From Neobacillus driksii (GTDB taxonomy: Bacteria; Bacillota; Bacilli; Bacillales; Cytobacillaceae): 64,000 bases of DNA. Both the position numbers and the translations under genes were made by a program. Location: positions 1 to 64,000 of the forward strand of contig NZ_JACCBX010000020.1 in the NCBI RefSeq assembly GCF_013409995.1, given 5' to 3'. The notes below the pieces were generated by a model. That model saw only the letters and a list, made by a program, of their open reading frames with translations. It was not told the DNA's origin and did no database searches. This document shows positions 55,967 to 64,000 of the stretch, in pieces (the stretch's first letter is position 1; the number at the start of each line of letters is the position of its first letter).

Positions 55967-56806
55967 ATGAAGAACAGCGATAATACGAGGGATATTTGTA
56001 ACGAGCAAGAACCTCAGATGAAAGTATTAATGAAGCACTTTGAAAATCCCAAAGAACCTGAAGAACTATTAAAAAATATGAGAATAAGTGCTGAATTTGA
56101 CATGAGGCCCCGGGGACACTTTTTATATTATGGCAAGGATTTTATCGACTATAAACTTATAAGCCCCTATGACAAAGATCGCAATGAGTTTCTCCGTATC
56201 TTATCAAACTTTATGACCACCGTTTTGGAAGATGACTGTCCACCCTCATGGAAAAAATGCAAACGACCATTCTGGGAAGAACTGATTTTCACCCACTTTC
56301 CTCATGTCATGAGAATTACCCCTGATCAAAAACAAGTAGAAACCTTCCTTTCCCAATTAAGGATGTTCGTCCAGTGGCTTGATAAGCGTGTTGGTACAAC
56401 ATGGTTTGCAATCGTTGATAAGTATTCCAAAGAGGCAATTTCCGACCTGAAAGTATGTGAGCAAGTGCTGAATACTATTTTTTTGAGAGACTTTCCACAA
56501 CTCCATCAGAAAGGTTTTAGTCCCGAGCATCAAATCGAAATAACTAACCAGAGTTTCAAGCAATGTACGAAAAGATGGGATAGCCTTTTTGAGGTTACAA
56601 GTATCATTGACCAGATTACTGTATTAAAAGAATTTAACACCAATATAACCTATTATGTAAAAGGCATGCCCACCCATATAATCGTTCCTGAACTTATTAT
56701 GAGTGGCATTATTGGCCGAAAGAGTGGCACCTTGCTTTGGGAGTGGTTTCAAACCGAGGGAATCTATCCACAAAAGAGAAGGAAATACCTTAAACTGAAT
56801 AGTTAA
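55967..56806 (+). CDS. Uncharacterised protein
   Basis: This 279-residue soluble protein has no signal peptide or TM. It is rich in aromatic residues and charge, with PPSWKKCKRPFWEE and HFPHVMRITPDQKQ segments. I do not recognise a family. A weak ribosome binding site (AGGT, 8 bases) precedes the ATG, and a TATAAT lies about 88 bases upstream. It converges with the gene at 56803, and the two stop codons overlap by four bases. Confidence 0.7.
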   Translation: MKNSDNTRDICNEQEPQMKVLMKHFENPKEPEELLKNMRISAEFDMRPRGHFLYYGKDFIDYKLISPYDKDRNEFLRILSNFMTTVLEDDCPPSWKKCKRPFWEELIFTHFPHVMRITPDQKQVETFLSQLRMFVQWLDKRVGTTWFAIVDKYSKEAISDLKVCEQVLNTIFLRDFPQLHQKGFSPEHQIEITNQSFKQCTKRWDSLFEVTSIIDQITVLKEFNTNITYYVKGMPTHIIVPELIMSGIIGRKSGTLLWEWFQTEGIYPQKRRKYLKLNS

Positions 56807-57375
56807 GCAAAAAGAAATGGCCTCCCGACATCGGTTTGCTCCGATACAAGCTTGTTATATATCTGTAAATCTTTTTCATATAATTTCAAATAAGTTGCCA
56901 TTCCATGATTCTTAGCTTTTTCAAAGCTATCCCAGTCAACAATACCGTATTCCATATTCAATTTTTTAGCATTTGCCCAAGCGGTTTCTTCGAATGCGAT
57001 ATTCATTTCATGCTCTTCGATTAACATTGATATGAGATTGTAATCACTATATTGTTCGTATATTGTATGGTTTTTTTTCATTTCGTAAAATTCAAGTGTT
57101 TTTGTCAGTGAATCGAGTAAAGCTTTCCGGTCCAACGCATGCCCTAACTCATGTAATGTGAAAGCTTTAATATAACATTCGAGTGAAACTTGAGCCTGCA
57201 TTTCCTTCATTGCTTCTTCTATACGTTTCACATCATATCCTATATAGTTAAGGATAAAATTATAGCTCATATTCACCCCAGTAGGGTTTTGCTTCCGTTC
57301 AATTTCTATTCCAACAGCTCTCATTGTTGAATGTATTAATTGCTCAATCCAGTTCTTTCTACTCTTATTATTCAA
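56803..57375 (-). CDS. Putative zinc metalloprotease-like protein (HELGH motif)
   Basis: This protein of about 190 residues contains FTLHELGHALD near residue 85, a match to HExxH zinc sites, and a later EEHEMNIAFEETAWANA segment where a Glu could be the third ligand. I choose TTG at 57375 since GGGGG lies just before it; an ATG at 57396 lacks a site. Function is unknown; family is not recognised. It overlaps the convergent gene at 55967 by four bases. Confidence 0.6.
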   Translation of the reverse strand: MNNKSRKNWIEQLIHSTMRAVGIEIERKQNPTGVNMSYNFILNYIGYDVKRIEEAMKEMQAQVSLECYIKAFTLHELGHALDRKALLDSLTKTLEFYEMKKNHTIYEQYSDYNLISMLIEEHEMNIAFEETAWANAKKLNMEYGIVDWDSFEKAKNHGMATYLKLYEKDLQIYNKLVSEQTDVGRPFLFA

Positions 57376-57607
57376 TTTTCCCCCTGGCTTTCTCATATAA
57401 TTTTTGATGCATATAATTATTTTACGCTAATTGATAGTGTGGAAGTCTTCTATTCACATATTTTATTTTATGAGCTTTCCCACAACTATTAGAATATATA
57501 TCAAAATAAATTCGGCAGCAACAAGTAAGCTAGTCGATAAAAGCTGGTTCAGTTCCGCATTTGAAGATTTATGGGTGTGGGGGATCAGGTTAGAAGAAGC
57601 ATCCGAG

Positions 57608-57802
57608 GATAAATAGACGGACAAATTCCGCTTAATTTGAAATTTTTAATAAATAGGGCTTATATAGACGGAGAGATTCCGCCTATTAGCTTTAAAAATT
57701 CGAAAATGGGCGATTTCTCTTTGCATAGTCGGAAACCCTCCGCTTATTTACCCCCAAACGAGCTCCATGCTGAGTATAACCGGAAAATCTCCGCTTATTC
57801 AA
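57608..57802 (+). repeat. 194-bp dispersed intergenic repeat, copy 2
   Basis: This is the same order of four CGGA...TCCGC mini hairpins (about 57617, 57667, 57730 and 57781) and connecting text as in copy 1 at 18711-18904. The copies agree over most positions, with scattered substitutions and small indels. It has no coding potential. It fills much of the gap 57397-57877. Confidence 0.85.
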
Positions 57803-57871
57803 CGGTGCCAATACGACTGTCATTTTGGAATAAGAATCAATGGGGTGATTAATATAGAAGGCATCCAACGC

Positions 57872-57906
57872 AAAAAAGGGCGTCCCATATTGTATGGGAC
57901 ACCCCT
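57872..57906 (-). terminator. Terminator after the KGG protein gene
   Basis: GGGTGTCCCATAC pairs with GTATGGGACGCCC around a short loop, followed by TTTTTTG on the minus strand. Confidence 0.85.
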
Positions 57907-57951
57907 ATTTCGTTAATATCGGATTAATTTTGATGAGTGATGCTTACGTAT

Positions 57952-58236
57952 TTAATCATTGTCACGTTGTCTGGCACGTGACTCTCCGCCTTTGCGCCCA
58001 ATCTCCTCATAAAACTCTCTGTCGTGGTTCTCAGAGGTGGCCTCGCCGCCTTTACGCCCGATCTCCTCATAAAACTCTCTGTCATGGTTTGCTGAAGTGG
58101 CTTCGCCGCCTTTACGCCCGATTTCCTCATAGAACTCTCTGTCGTGGTTTTTAGCGGTAGCTTCGCCGCCTTTGCGTCCTGCTTCTTCTAAAGTCATCTT
58201 ATCATTATCGTTGTTATTTCGATTATTGTTATTCAT
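57952..58236 (-). CDS. KGG-repeat general stress protein (GsiB-like)
   Basis: This 94-residue hydrophilic protein is built from a 20-residue unit repeated in full three times plus partial ends: EEIGRKGGEAT followed by NHDREFYEE. This is the KGG/stress-induced motif of GsiB and Con-10-like proteins. AAGGAGG precedes the ATG. DNA repeats of 60 bases are visible. A weak SigB-like GTTAAT...GGTATC lies upstream near 58289-58315. Confidence 0.9.
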   Translation of the reverse strand: MNNNNRNNNDNDKMTLEEAGRKGGEATAKNHDREFYEEIGRKGGEATSANHDREFYEEIGRKGGEATSENHDREFYEEIGRKGGESRARQRDND

Positions 58237-58308
58237 TAAAAATTCCTCCTTTAATATTTTCTTATTACTTTGTTTTCAATACCACTAGATACCTAGAAAT
58301 TTTTTTAA

Positions 58309-58554
58309 TTAACTATTGTCATTTTCATTGTCACGTTGTCTAGCACGGGCTTTTCCGCCTTTACTGCCGATTTCTTCATAAAATTCTCTATCATGGTTTG
58401 CAGCGGTAGCTTCTCCGCCTTTTTGCCCGATCTTTTCATAAAATTCCCTATCATGATTTGAGGAGGTGGCTTCTCCACCTTTCCTTCCCGCTTCTTCGAC
58501 AGTCATGTTACCATTATTGTTTTCGCTGCGATTGTTCTTGGTATTCTTCGCCAT
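58309..58554 (-). CDS. KGG-repeat general stress protein (GsiB-like), second paralogue
   Basis: This 81-residue protein has EEAGRKGGEAT, EKIGQKGGEAT and EEIGSKGGKAR units separated by NHDREFYE. It is a paralogue of the gene at 57952 and is 72 bases upstream of it, in the same direction. A clean SigB-type promoter lies before it, and AAGGAGG precedes the ATG. Confidence 0.9.
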   Translation of the reverse strand: MAKNTKNNRSENNNGNMTVEEAGRKGGEATSSNHDREFYEKIGQKGGEATAANHDREFYEEIGSKGGKARARQRDNENDNS

Positions 58555-58601
58555 AGAAATATTCCTCCTTATTTTTAGTAGAATTCTGTTGCACTCTTTA
58601 T

Positions 58602-58626
58602 ATTCCCGCTCACTATTAAATTAAAC
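58602..58626 (-). promoter_or_regulatory. SigB-type promoter of the KGG genes
   Basis: On the minus strand GTTTAA (58621-58626), a 13-base spacer and GGGAAT (58602-58607) match the SigB consensus GTTTAA-N12-14-GGGWAW exactly. Confidence 0.8.
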
Positions 58627-58747
58627 ACCTTTTTTTAATTGCTTTTAGAAAAACCAAAAGACCTCCTATAGGTTCAAGTGATCTAAACCCCTGCCCTTTC
58701 AAAATAAAACCTTATAACTATCGAGGCTAAATATATTGGTTTCCCTA

Positions 58748-58773
58748 GTTTTTTTTTCTATCAAATCGGGTAA
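58748..58773 (+). promoter_or_regulatory. Possible SigB-type promoter of the alpha-amylase gene
   Basis: GTTTTT, 14 bases, then GGGTAA, placed 41 bases before the ATG. The -35 is degenerate; a SigA promoter is not evident. Confidence 0.4.
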
Positions 58774-58814
58774 ATATTCATATACTTTAGATTAATGAAT
58801 TGGGGGAAAGGAAT

Positions 58815-60287
58815 ATGAAGAGAAACAACACGATTATGCAATTTTTCGAGTGGCATTTAGAGCCAGATGGCAACCACTGGAGACGGCTGAAGGAATTGGT
58901 GCCACAGCTAAAGGAAAAAGGAATTACTTCCATCTGGATACCGCCAGTGACAAAAGCAATCTCTCCTGATAATAATGGCTATGCCCCATATGATTTATAC
59001 GATCTGGGCGAATTTGATCAAAAAGGATCCATCCGAACAAAGTACGGGACAAAACAAGAACTAATAGATGCAATAGCTGCATGTAAAAATTCAGGAATTA
59101 ATGTCTACATAGATGTTGTAATGAACCATAAAGCAGGTGCTGACGAGACAGAATTAATTAACGTGATTGAAGTGGACCAACAGGACCGGACGAAGGAAAT
59201 ATCCGATTCCTTTGAAATTGAGGCTTTTACTAAATTTACATTTCCGGAGCGGAATGGAAAATATTCTTCTTTTGAATGGGAGCATGAACATTTTGCCGGA
59301 ACGGATTATGATAATAAGACGGAGAAAGAGGGGATTTTTAAAATCCTTGGTGAGGATAAAGATTGGAGTAATCATGTTGATAATGAATATGGTAATTATG
59401 ACTATCTAATGTTTGCCGATATTGACTATGAACGTCCTGAAGTAAAAAGTGAAATGATAAAATGGGGAAAATGGCTTATCGATACCCTTAACTGCGATGG
59501 ATACCGTCTTGATGCAATCAAGCATATTAATTACTATTTTATCAGTGAGTTTGTAAAAGAGATGCGTAAACAACGTGGTGATGACTTTTATTTTGTCGGA
59601 GAAGTATGGAGGACAGATCTTCATGCCTGCCAAAAATACCTTGACTACGTCGATTATCAGATAGATTTGTTTGATGTCCCCTTGCATTATAAGTTGCACC
59701 AAGCCTCCAGCGAAGGCAGCGATTTCGATTTAACCAGTATTTTCGAAGGTACCCTTGTAAACTCCCATCCTAAGAATGCTGTAACCTTCGTTGATAATCA
59801 TGACACTCAGCCCCAGGAATCTCTTGAATCATGGGTTCAAGACTGGTTTAAACCAAGTGCATATGCCCTAATTCTCCTTAGAAGAGATGGTAATCCGTGT
59901 CTGTTCTATGGGGATTATTACGGAATCGGAGGACCAGAGCCAGCAGAAGGACACAAAGAAATCCTTGATCGCCTTCTCTTTGCCAGATACGAGAAAGCAT
60001 ACGGGGAACAACATGATTACTTCGACCATCCAAATACCATTGGCTGGGTTCGCATTGGCAGTAAAGAGTTTAAACACTCAGGGTGTGCGGTCGTCATCTC
60101 CAATGGGGAAGATGGTGAGAAAAGAATGTACGTTGGTGAAAGGAAAGCTGGAGAAACATGGGTGGACCTAACAAACTCAAGGGATGATCTGATCACTATC
60201 GGAAAAGATGGATATGCCACTTTCCCGGTTAACAGTGGCTGCGTTTCCGTTTGGGCTTACCTTCCTAAGGAACAAGATACATTTTAG
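58815..60287 (+). CDS. Cytoplasmic alpha-amylase (GH13)
   Basis: This 490-residue GH13 enzyme has no signal peptide. Region I is VYIDVVMNHK, region II GYRLDAIKH with the nucleophile Asp, region III FVGEVW with the acid Glu, and region IV FVDNHDTQ. It ends with a C-terminal beta domain. The N-terminus NTIMQFFEWH and length match Bacillus AmyS-type enzymes, but the missing signal indicates an intracellular maltodextrin or glycogen role. GGGGGAAAGG precedes ATG 58815; the frame itself opens at a TTG five codons earlier. Confidence 0.92.
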   Translation: MKRNNTIMQFFEWHLEPDGNHWRRLKELVPQLKEKGITSIWIPPVTKAISPDNNGYAPYDLYDLGEFDQKGSIRTKYGTKQELIDAIAACKNSGINVYIDVVMNHKAGADETELINVIEVDQQDRTKEISDSFEIEAFTKFTFPERNGKYSSFEWEHEHFAGTDYDNKTEKEGIFKILGEDKDWSNHVDNEYGNYDYLMFADIDYERPEVKSEMIKWGKWLIDTLNCDGYRLDAIKHINYYFISEFVKEMRKQRGDDFYFVGEVWRTDLHACQKYLDYVDYQIDLFDVPLHYKLHQASSEGSDFDLTSIFEGTLVNSHPKNAVTFVDNHDTQPQESLESWVQDWFKPSAYALILLRRDGNPCLFYGDYYGIGGPEPAEGHKEILDRLLFARYEKAYGEQHDYFDHPNTIGWVRIGSKEFKHSGCAVVISNGEDGEKRMYVGERKAGETWVDLTNSRDDLITIGKDGYATFPVNSGCVSVWAYLPKEQDTF

Positions 60288-60315
60288 ATAAGGGCCAAAT
60301 TTAATAGAACAAACA

Positions 60316-60345
60316 AAATGTCCACTAGCGGGTGGACATTTTATT
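60316..60345 (+). terminator. Terminator after the alpha-amylase gene
   Basis: AAATGTCCAC pairs with GTGGACATTT around TAGCGG, followed by TATTTGTT. Confidence 0.75.
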
Positions 60346-60401
60346 TGTTCTATTTGTGTTATGAGGTAACTTTTTATAGCTGTATTGCTGATACTGTTTC
60401 T

Positions 60402-61187
60402 TTATAAAAGGGATTCCGCCCCGTCAATGTAGATTTCACTTCCGGTTATATGGTTTGATTGGGTAGAGGCAAGGAATAGTACTAAGTCGGCGACTTGTTC
60501 AGACTTTCCTGGTTTGTGCTTCAATGGTTGGTTTCCTTCAGGGTATTCAATTGGGATTTCAACTTTTTTTAGTTGTTCATTTTCTTTCCATGTGTTTTCA
60601 TTGATATTTGTGTCAATCGCACCAGGGCAAATCATGTTGACCCTAATACCGTAGTTGGCAAGCTCAAGAGCCGCCATTTTACCAAAACCCATCTGGCCAA
60701 TTTTGGATGTACTATATGCAGACATTCCTATATTTTTATAAATTCTGTTCCCATTAATGGAACTAGTAATAATGATACTTCCCCCTTCTTGCTTCATATA
60801 GGGGATCGCATATTTTACAGTTAAAAATGTACTCGTTAAGTTATTGGACATGGTTAAGTCCCATTCCTTGGGTTCCAAGTCTTCTATGGGCGCAACTTTC
60901 CCATTAATTCCCGCGTTCGCAAAAACAACATCTAGTCTCCCCCACTGATCGATGGTTCTTTTGTAACAGGTCTCCACTTCCTTGGGGTGAGCAACGTTGG
61001 CTTCTAATACAAGTGCTTCACTTCCCATTTCTTCAATCTGATTTTTCACTTCTTCCACGTTTTTTGTATGCAAATCTATTAAAGCAATCTTTCCCCCATT
61101 TTGAGCAAGCTTTAGAGCTGCAGCCCTTCCGATCCCTGAGCCAGCCCCTGTAACAAGAGCAACCTGATTTTGAAGTAGATTCTCCAC
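60402..61187 (-). CDS. Short-chain dehydrogenase/reductase
   Basis: This 261-residue classical SDR has the NAD(P) motif TGAGSGIG, the structural NAG and the catalytic Ser, Tyr and Lys (ITSSINGN, then YSTSK). An Asp-Leu-His after the second strand (ALIDLH) favours NAD over NADP. Start is GTG 61187 with AAGGAGG 9 bases upstream. Substrate is unknown; the C-terminus (GSEIYIDGAESLL) is typical of the family. Confidence 0.87.
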   Translation of the reverse strand: MENLLQNQVALVTGAGSGIGRAAALKLAQNGGKIALIDLHTKNVEEVKNQIEEMGSEALVLEANVAHPKEVETCYKRTIDQWGRLDVVFANAGINGKVAPIEDLEPKEWDLTMSNNLTSTFLTVKYAIPYMKQEGGSIIITSSINGNRIYKNIGMSAYSTSKIGQMGFGKMAALELANYGIRVNMICPGAIDTNINENTWKENEQLKKVEIPIEYPEGNQPLKHKPGKSEQVADLVLFLASTQSNHITGSEIYIDGAESLL

Positions 61188-61382
61188 GTTAGAAAGCCTC
61201 CTTAAAAGATAATACCTATTACTATATCCGCCATAGAGATTTTGAAACATAAAGATTATATTGGTTATTGCTATTGGTATAAATTATTAACAGGACTATC
61301 TCAAGAAAATAGAATGAGAAAAAAATGGCAGCACACTGTTCAACGATCCAAAAAAGTGTCGTTAATATCGAAAAAAATGAAC

Positions 61383-61410
61383 AAAAAAAGCACCCTTAAG
61401 CAGGGAGCCT
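61383..61410 (-). terminator. Terminator after the polysaccharide deacetylase gene
   Basis: AGGCTCCCT pairs imperfectly with AGGGTGCTT on the minus strand and is followed by seven T residues. Confidence 0.65.
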
Positions 61411-61454
61411 CTATATATAATCCTATGGAAGGTTTTTAAGGACATTTCGAACAA

Positions 61455-62180
61455 TTATTCTCCTTCCACAATCTTTGCAAAGTCATCCAGCGTAGTTGAA
61501 TACTTTACATAAATCCGCGGCAGAAGATAAAGCTCATCTTTTATTCCCTTTTTAGAGAATGCCTCAGGCGTGGTGGTGAGCCCAAACCTATAATGCTTCT
61601 TCGCTTCCCCAACCACCTTGTTATTCCATGTTCCATATGGATAGGAAAGAGCAATCACCGGTTTACCCGTTAGTCTTTGAATCTTATCCTTGGATTCTTT
61701 AAGTTCATAGTCATAATCGTTTATTTTTAATAAATCAGGGTGAGTCGCGGTGTGCGACTGGATAGAAATAATGCCGGAATCCACCATCTTTTTTATATCC
61801 GATTCCGATAATCGGATCGATTGGCCAATGAAATCTGAAATGACAAAAATAGTTCCTGTTGGTTGAAATCGTTCTGTTTTCAGCTTTTGAAAGATTCCAA
61901 AGGCCTTCAGATTGTTTTTATATCCATCATCAAAGGTGATAAAAATGGGCTTGTTTACTTTATCAATGTCCTGCCATCGTTCAAACGTTAATAAGGTGAA
62001 GCCATGGTCGCGCAAATACATCATTTGCTTCTCGAAATTTTCCGGCGTGACATATAGCTCCTTATAACCCAATCCTTTATACTCTTCGATGGAATGATAA
62101 ACCAAAATCGGTACTTTCCCCTGTGCAAATACATGTGAAGGAACCATTAAAAGAAGAAGACATAGAAGAAACTTTTTCAT
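61455..62180 (-). CDS. Secreted polysaccharide deacetylase (NodB family)
   Basis: This 241-residue protein has a signal peptide (MKKFLLCLLLLMVPSHVFAQ). The NodB domain shows ITFDDGY (catalytic Asp, metal Asp), the metal motif HTATH and LSYPYGTW. It should deacetylate N-acetyl sugars in the wall or on polysaccharide outside the membrane. AGGAG precedes the ATG. Confidence 0.9.
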   Translation of the reverse strand: MKKFLLCLLLLMVPSHVFAQGKVPILVYHSIEEYKGLGYKELYVTPENFEKQMMYLRDHGFTLLTFERWQDIDKVNKPIFITFDDGYKNNLKAFGIFQKLKTERFQPTGTIFVISDFIGQSIRLSESDIKKMVDSGIISIQSHTATHPDLLKINDYDYELKESKDKIQRLTGKPVIALSYPYGTWNNKVVGEAKKHYRFGLTTTPEAFSKKGIKDELYLLPRIYVKYSTTLDDFAKIVEGE

Positions 62181-62305
62181 AAAACTCCTCGCTTTATCTC
62201 ATTTCCGATTATTGTTCCTCGTTTGCTTAGATCTTATCATTTCATTTCGAGTGGTGACAGGCACCGCTAAACATAGAAAAGAAGGCCTCCCAAAAGCTTG
62301 ATCAA

Positions 62306-62354
62306 TAAAAGTGCCAGGCACCATCCAAAAAGTGGATGATGCTTGGCACCTTAA
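62306..62354. terminator. Bidirectional hairpin with GTGCCAGGCACC-type repeat
   Basis: GTGCCAGGCACCATCC pairs with GGATGATGCTTGGCAC, with bulges, around AAAAAGT. T-rich flanks occur on both sides. It lies in the gap 62181-62589 upstream of the SigB promoter. A related GGTGACAGGCACC is nearby at 62253. Confidence 0.5.
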
Positions 62355-62589
62355 TTTTAGTTTACTATTAAGAATAAATACCTTAGGTTTCTTCACAACC
62401 ATTGCCTGCTCCGTTTTGACGGGTACTTTAACATAATATAGAAAATGCTGCCCTTTTTGCCATTACAATAAAATCATCATTCAGTCCATTACCTCCTGGG
62501 CACTAAAAACAATTTTAAAAATGGAAACTTTACCCAAAAAGATCAATCATCTAAAAGACCCATGGAGGATTGATATGAAGAGAAAATTT

Positions 62590-62615
62590 GTTTGCAATGG
62601 TGTTAAACCGGGTAA
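62590..62615 (+). promoter_or_regulatory. SigB-type promoter of the YsnF-like gene
   Basis: GTTTGC, 14 bases, then GGGTAA, 52 bases before the chosen ATG. This also excludes the in-frame upstream ATG at 62521 as the start. Confidence 0.6.
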
Positions 62616-62667
62616 GTATATTTTGTATGCTTTATCAGCAAACAAAAAGGAAATGGAGGCTATAACT

Positions 62668-63543
62668 ATGGGTAAAACAGTTTTAGGGGTTTATAATTCC
62701 AGTGATGAAGTAATTCAGGCCATTGAGGTATTCCAAAACCAAGGATATTCCAGAAAAGACTTTTCAATTATTGCCAATACAGCAGATGTCCCTTCCACCA
62801 TCGAAGAGGAAACAGGGGTGGAATCTCAGGAGATTAACACAAGGAATAGTACACCTTCAGAAGAGCACCTAGGGTTCTTAGCAAGCCTGTTTACCCCGTT
62901 TGTGGATAATACCGCCCAAAATGAAGGCGGAAATACCTATTATAATCATTTGATTGCTCAGGGTATTAGTGAAGCGGATGCGTTAAAATACGAAGAGGAT
63001 ATCAACTCCGGAATGATTCTGCTTCTTGCTGAAAAAGGATTAGAGAACGTTAGTGCTGTCGACCGTAACTCTACAGTAGATTTTGCTCGTAATCAAACAG
63101 GTCTTAAGGATACTTTCGACACAGATAAGCAGCAATCCCTTGAGCTACGGGAAGAACAGTTGGATGTGAATAAACATAGTGTTCAAACAGGTGAAGTAGA
63201 GGTAAAAAAAGATGTGGTTGAAGAACAGAAAACAGTAAATGTCCCAGTAACACATGATGAGGTCTATGTAGAAAGACGGTCGATCGACAATACTGATGCA
63301 GACACAACTACACCAATCGGCGATGAAGAAACTATCCGCGTTCCAATTGTTGAGGAGAAAGTAGAAGTGACAAAGAAACCCGTCGTTGCTGAAGAACTGG
63401 TGATTGGCAAGAAACAAGTTACGGAAACCCAACAGGTAACAGAAAATATTAAGCGTGAGGAAGCAAAAGTGACCCAAGAGGAAGACGCTACGGACAATGA
63501 AGTCACTACTGACAGAAATAGTGTGGATACTAATAGATTCTAA
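62668..63543 (+). CDS. ysnF: General stress protein YsnF-like (GSP17M plus DUF2382)
   Basis: This 291-residue protein has an N-terminal general-stress-protein 17M/YflT domain (about 1-110; GKTVLGVYNSSDEVIQAIEV) and a C-terminal DUF2382 domain (about 165-285; ELREEQLDVNK, VYVERRSID, RVPIVEEKVEV). The charged, Val/Glu-rich C-terminus is typical of DUF2382. GGAGG lies 8 bases before ATG 62668. A SigB-type promoter precedes it, as expected for this stress regulon member. Confidence 0.88.
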   Translation: MGKTVLGVYNSSDEVIQAIEVFQNQGYSRKDFSIIANTADVPSTIEEETGVESQEINTRNSTPSEEHLGFLASLFTPFVDNTAQNEGGNTYYNHLIAQGISEADALKYEEDINSGMILLLAEKGLENVSAVDRNSTVDFARNQTGLKDTFDTDKQQSLELREEQLDVNKHSVQTGEVEVKKDVVEEQKTVNVPVTHDEVYVERRSIDNTDADTTTPIGDEETIRVPIVEEKVEVTKKPVVAEELVIGKKQVTETQQVTENIKREEAKVTQEEDATDNEVTTDRNSVDTNRF

Positions 63544-63570
63544 TGGATGGTGTCATAAGAGTTTACTAGC

Positions 63571-63620
63571 GGGTCAGTCCCCCGCTAAATTAGCACTTTA
63601 GCGGGGGACTGACCCTTTTT
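63571..63620 (+). terminator. Terminator after ysnF
   Basis: A 19-bp perfect stem (GGGTCAGTCCCCCGCTAAA and its complement) with a seven-base loop, then TTTTT. Nothing is recognised between 63621 and 63751. Confidence 0.9.
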
Positions 63621-63751
63621 CAATAAATCAGCTTCATGCATTCTCTATTTTAAATCATCGAATCAGCAAAATTGCGCCCGCCATAACTGGTGTGAGAACC
63701 ATAGCATTTTCAAAGTTTCTTTCAATATTATATATGAACCTCTTCTCCTTC

Positions 63752-64000
63752 TTAAACACTCAAGTACCGATATACGTCTTCATCCTTTATCTCATCTACT
63801 GAGCTCTCATACATGATTGATCCGTGATCAACGACATAAATGTAATCTGCTACACTTTTCGCATAGTCTAAATTTTGTTCTACTAAAATCATGGATGTCT
63901 TACTTTTTTCTTTAATATCCCGAATAACTCTTTGAATATCCGCAACAATATTAGGCTGAATTCCTTCTGTCGGTTCATCTAATAGTAAGAAAGATGGGTT
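63752..64000 (-). CDS. urtE: Urea-type ABC transporter ATP-binding protein UrtE, C-terminal part
   Basis: Only the last 82 codons are inside the window. The translation starts NPSFLLLDEPTEGIQPNIV, with Walker B LLLDEP and the TEGIQP motif characteristic of UrtE, then the His-loop position ILVEQNL and a VVDHGSIMYES tail. It is probably the distal gene of a urtABCDE operon that continues to the right. General LivF (branched amino acid) is the alternative. Confidence 0.85.
   Translation of the reverse strand, partial: NPSFLLLDEPTEGIQPNIVADIQRVIRDIKEKSKTSMILVEQNLDYAKSVADYIYVVDHGSIMYESSVDEIKDEDVYRYLSV

Noticed and set aside
57952..58236. Regular 60-base repeats that look array-like (CRISPR or minisatellite)
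   Set aside because: They encode the 20-residue KGG unit in frame with no distinct spacers, so they are coding repeats.
61242..61439. 65-residue plus-strand open frame after the SDR gene
   Set aside because: No ribosome binding site, composition unlike a protein, and it spans the terminator of the polysaccharide deacetylase gene.
62521..62667. 49-residue N-terminal extension of the YsnF-like protein
   Set aside because: It would start upstream of the SigB-type promoter; the inner ATG has GGAGG and begins at the conserved domain.

Overview
The window is a chromosomal segment of a low-GC, spore-former-type Firmicute close to Bacillus (Bacillaceae; Neobacillus or a related genus is my guess). 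The evidence is Bacillus-style ribosome binding sites, the yeaC-yeaD-yebA-guaA-pbuG order known from B. subtilis, guanine riboswitches, LicT/GlcT antiterminator targets, cre, PurR and SigB-type sites, and GsiB- and YsnF-like stress proteins. Most genes lie on the minus strand. A 16S rRNA gene runs off the left edge and a urea-type ABC transporter gene runs off the right edge.

Layout. 1-340: 5' end of 16S rRNA with tandem rrn promoters. 390-3520: ptsG under the antiterminator GlcT. 3720-11570: purine and cell-envelope block, with pbuG and guaA each behind a guanine riboswitch, then yebA/yeaD/yeaC. 11700-12100: a relic of murF. 12190-18570: aryl-beta-glucoside utilisation, with LicT, PTS permease BglP and two GH1 phospho-beta-glucosidases, in two divergent units each led by a RAT/terminator. 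19035-20580: PhoX phosphatase with a Pho-box-like upstream region. 20650-27760: adenine deaminase, an MTA/SAH-deaminase-like amidohydrolase and a spermidine-type ABC transporter, preceded by a PurR-box pair. 27830-48560: a 20 kb type VII secretion (T7SS) island. 48620-49690: bile-acid/sodium symporter family transporter. 49810-55090: sucrose operon scrA-scrB-scrK with repressor ScrR. 55100-64000: accessory genes, two KGG stress proteins, a cytoplasmic alpha-amylase, an SDR, a polysaccharide deacetylase, a YsnF-like stress protein and partial urtE.

The T7SS island is the most interesting part. It encodes EssC (double FHA, three ATPase domains), EsaB, two WXG100 proteins and a third WXG100-like protein, but no recognisable EssA, EssB or EsaA. 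In their place is a signalling module: a membrane Ser/Thr kinase with extracellular TPRs, a PP2C phosphatase, an FHA protein, and a small membrane protein ending in five E-T-x-L-L repeats that look like kinase targets and FHA docking sites. A 1625-residue Ig-repeat surface protein ends the operon. Two candidate effector cassettes are embedded: a lipase with its helical part at the C-terminus, flanked by a lipoprotein and small helical partners (TslA-like layout), and a glycine-zipper WXG/LXG-like toxin followed by two near-identical two-helix membrane proteins. A tract of almost 19 TTAG units separates the two WXG100 genes.

Other points of interest are a 194-bp intergenic repeat present twice, gene relics, and a set of SigB-like promoters in the right-hand 6 kb. 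All functional calls come from reading the sequence without database searches.
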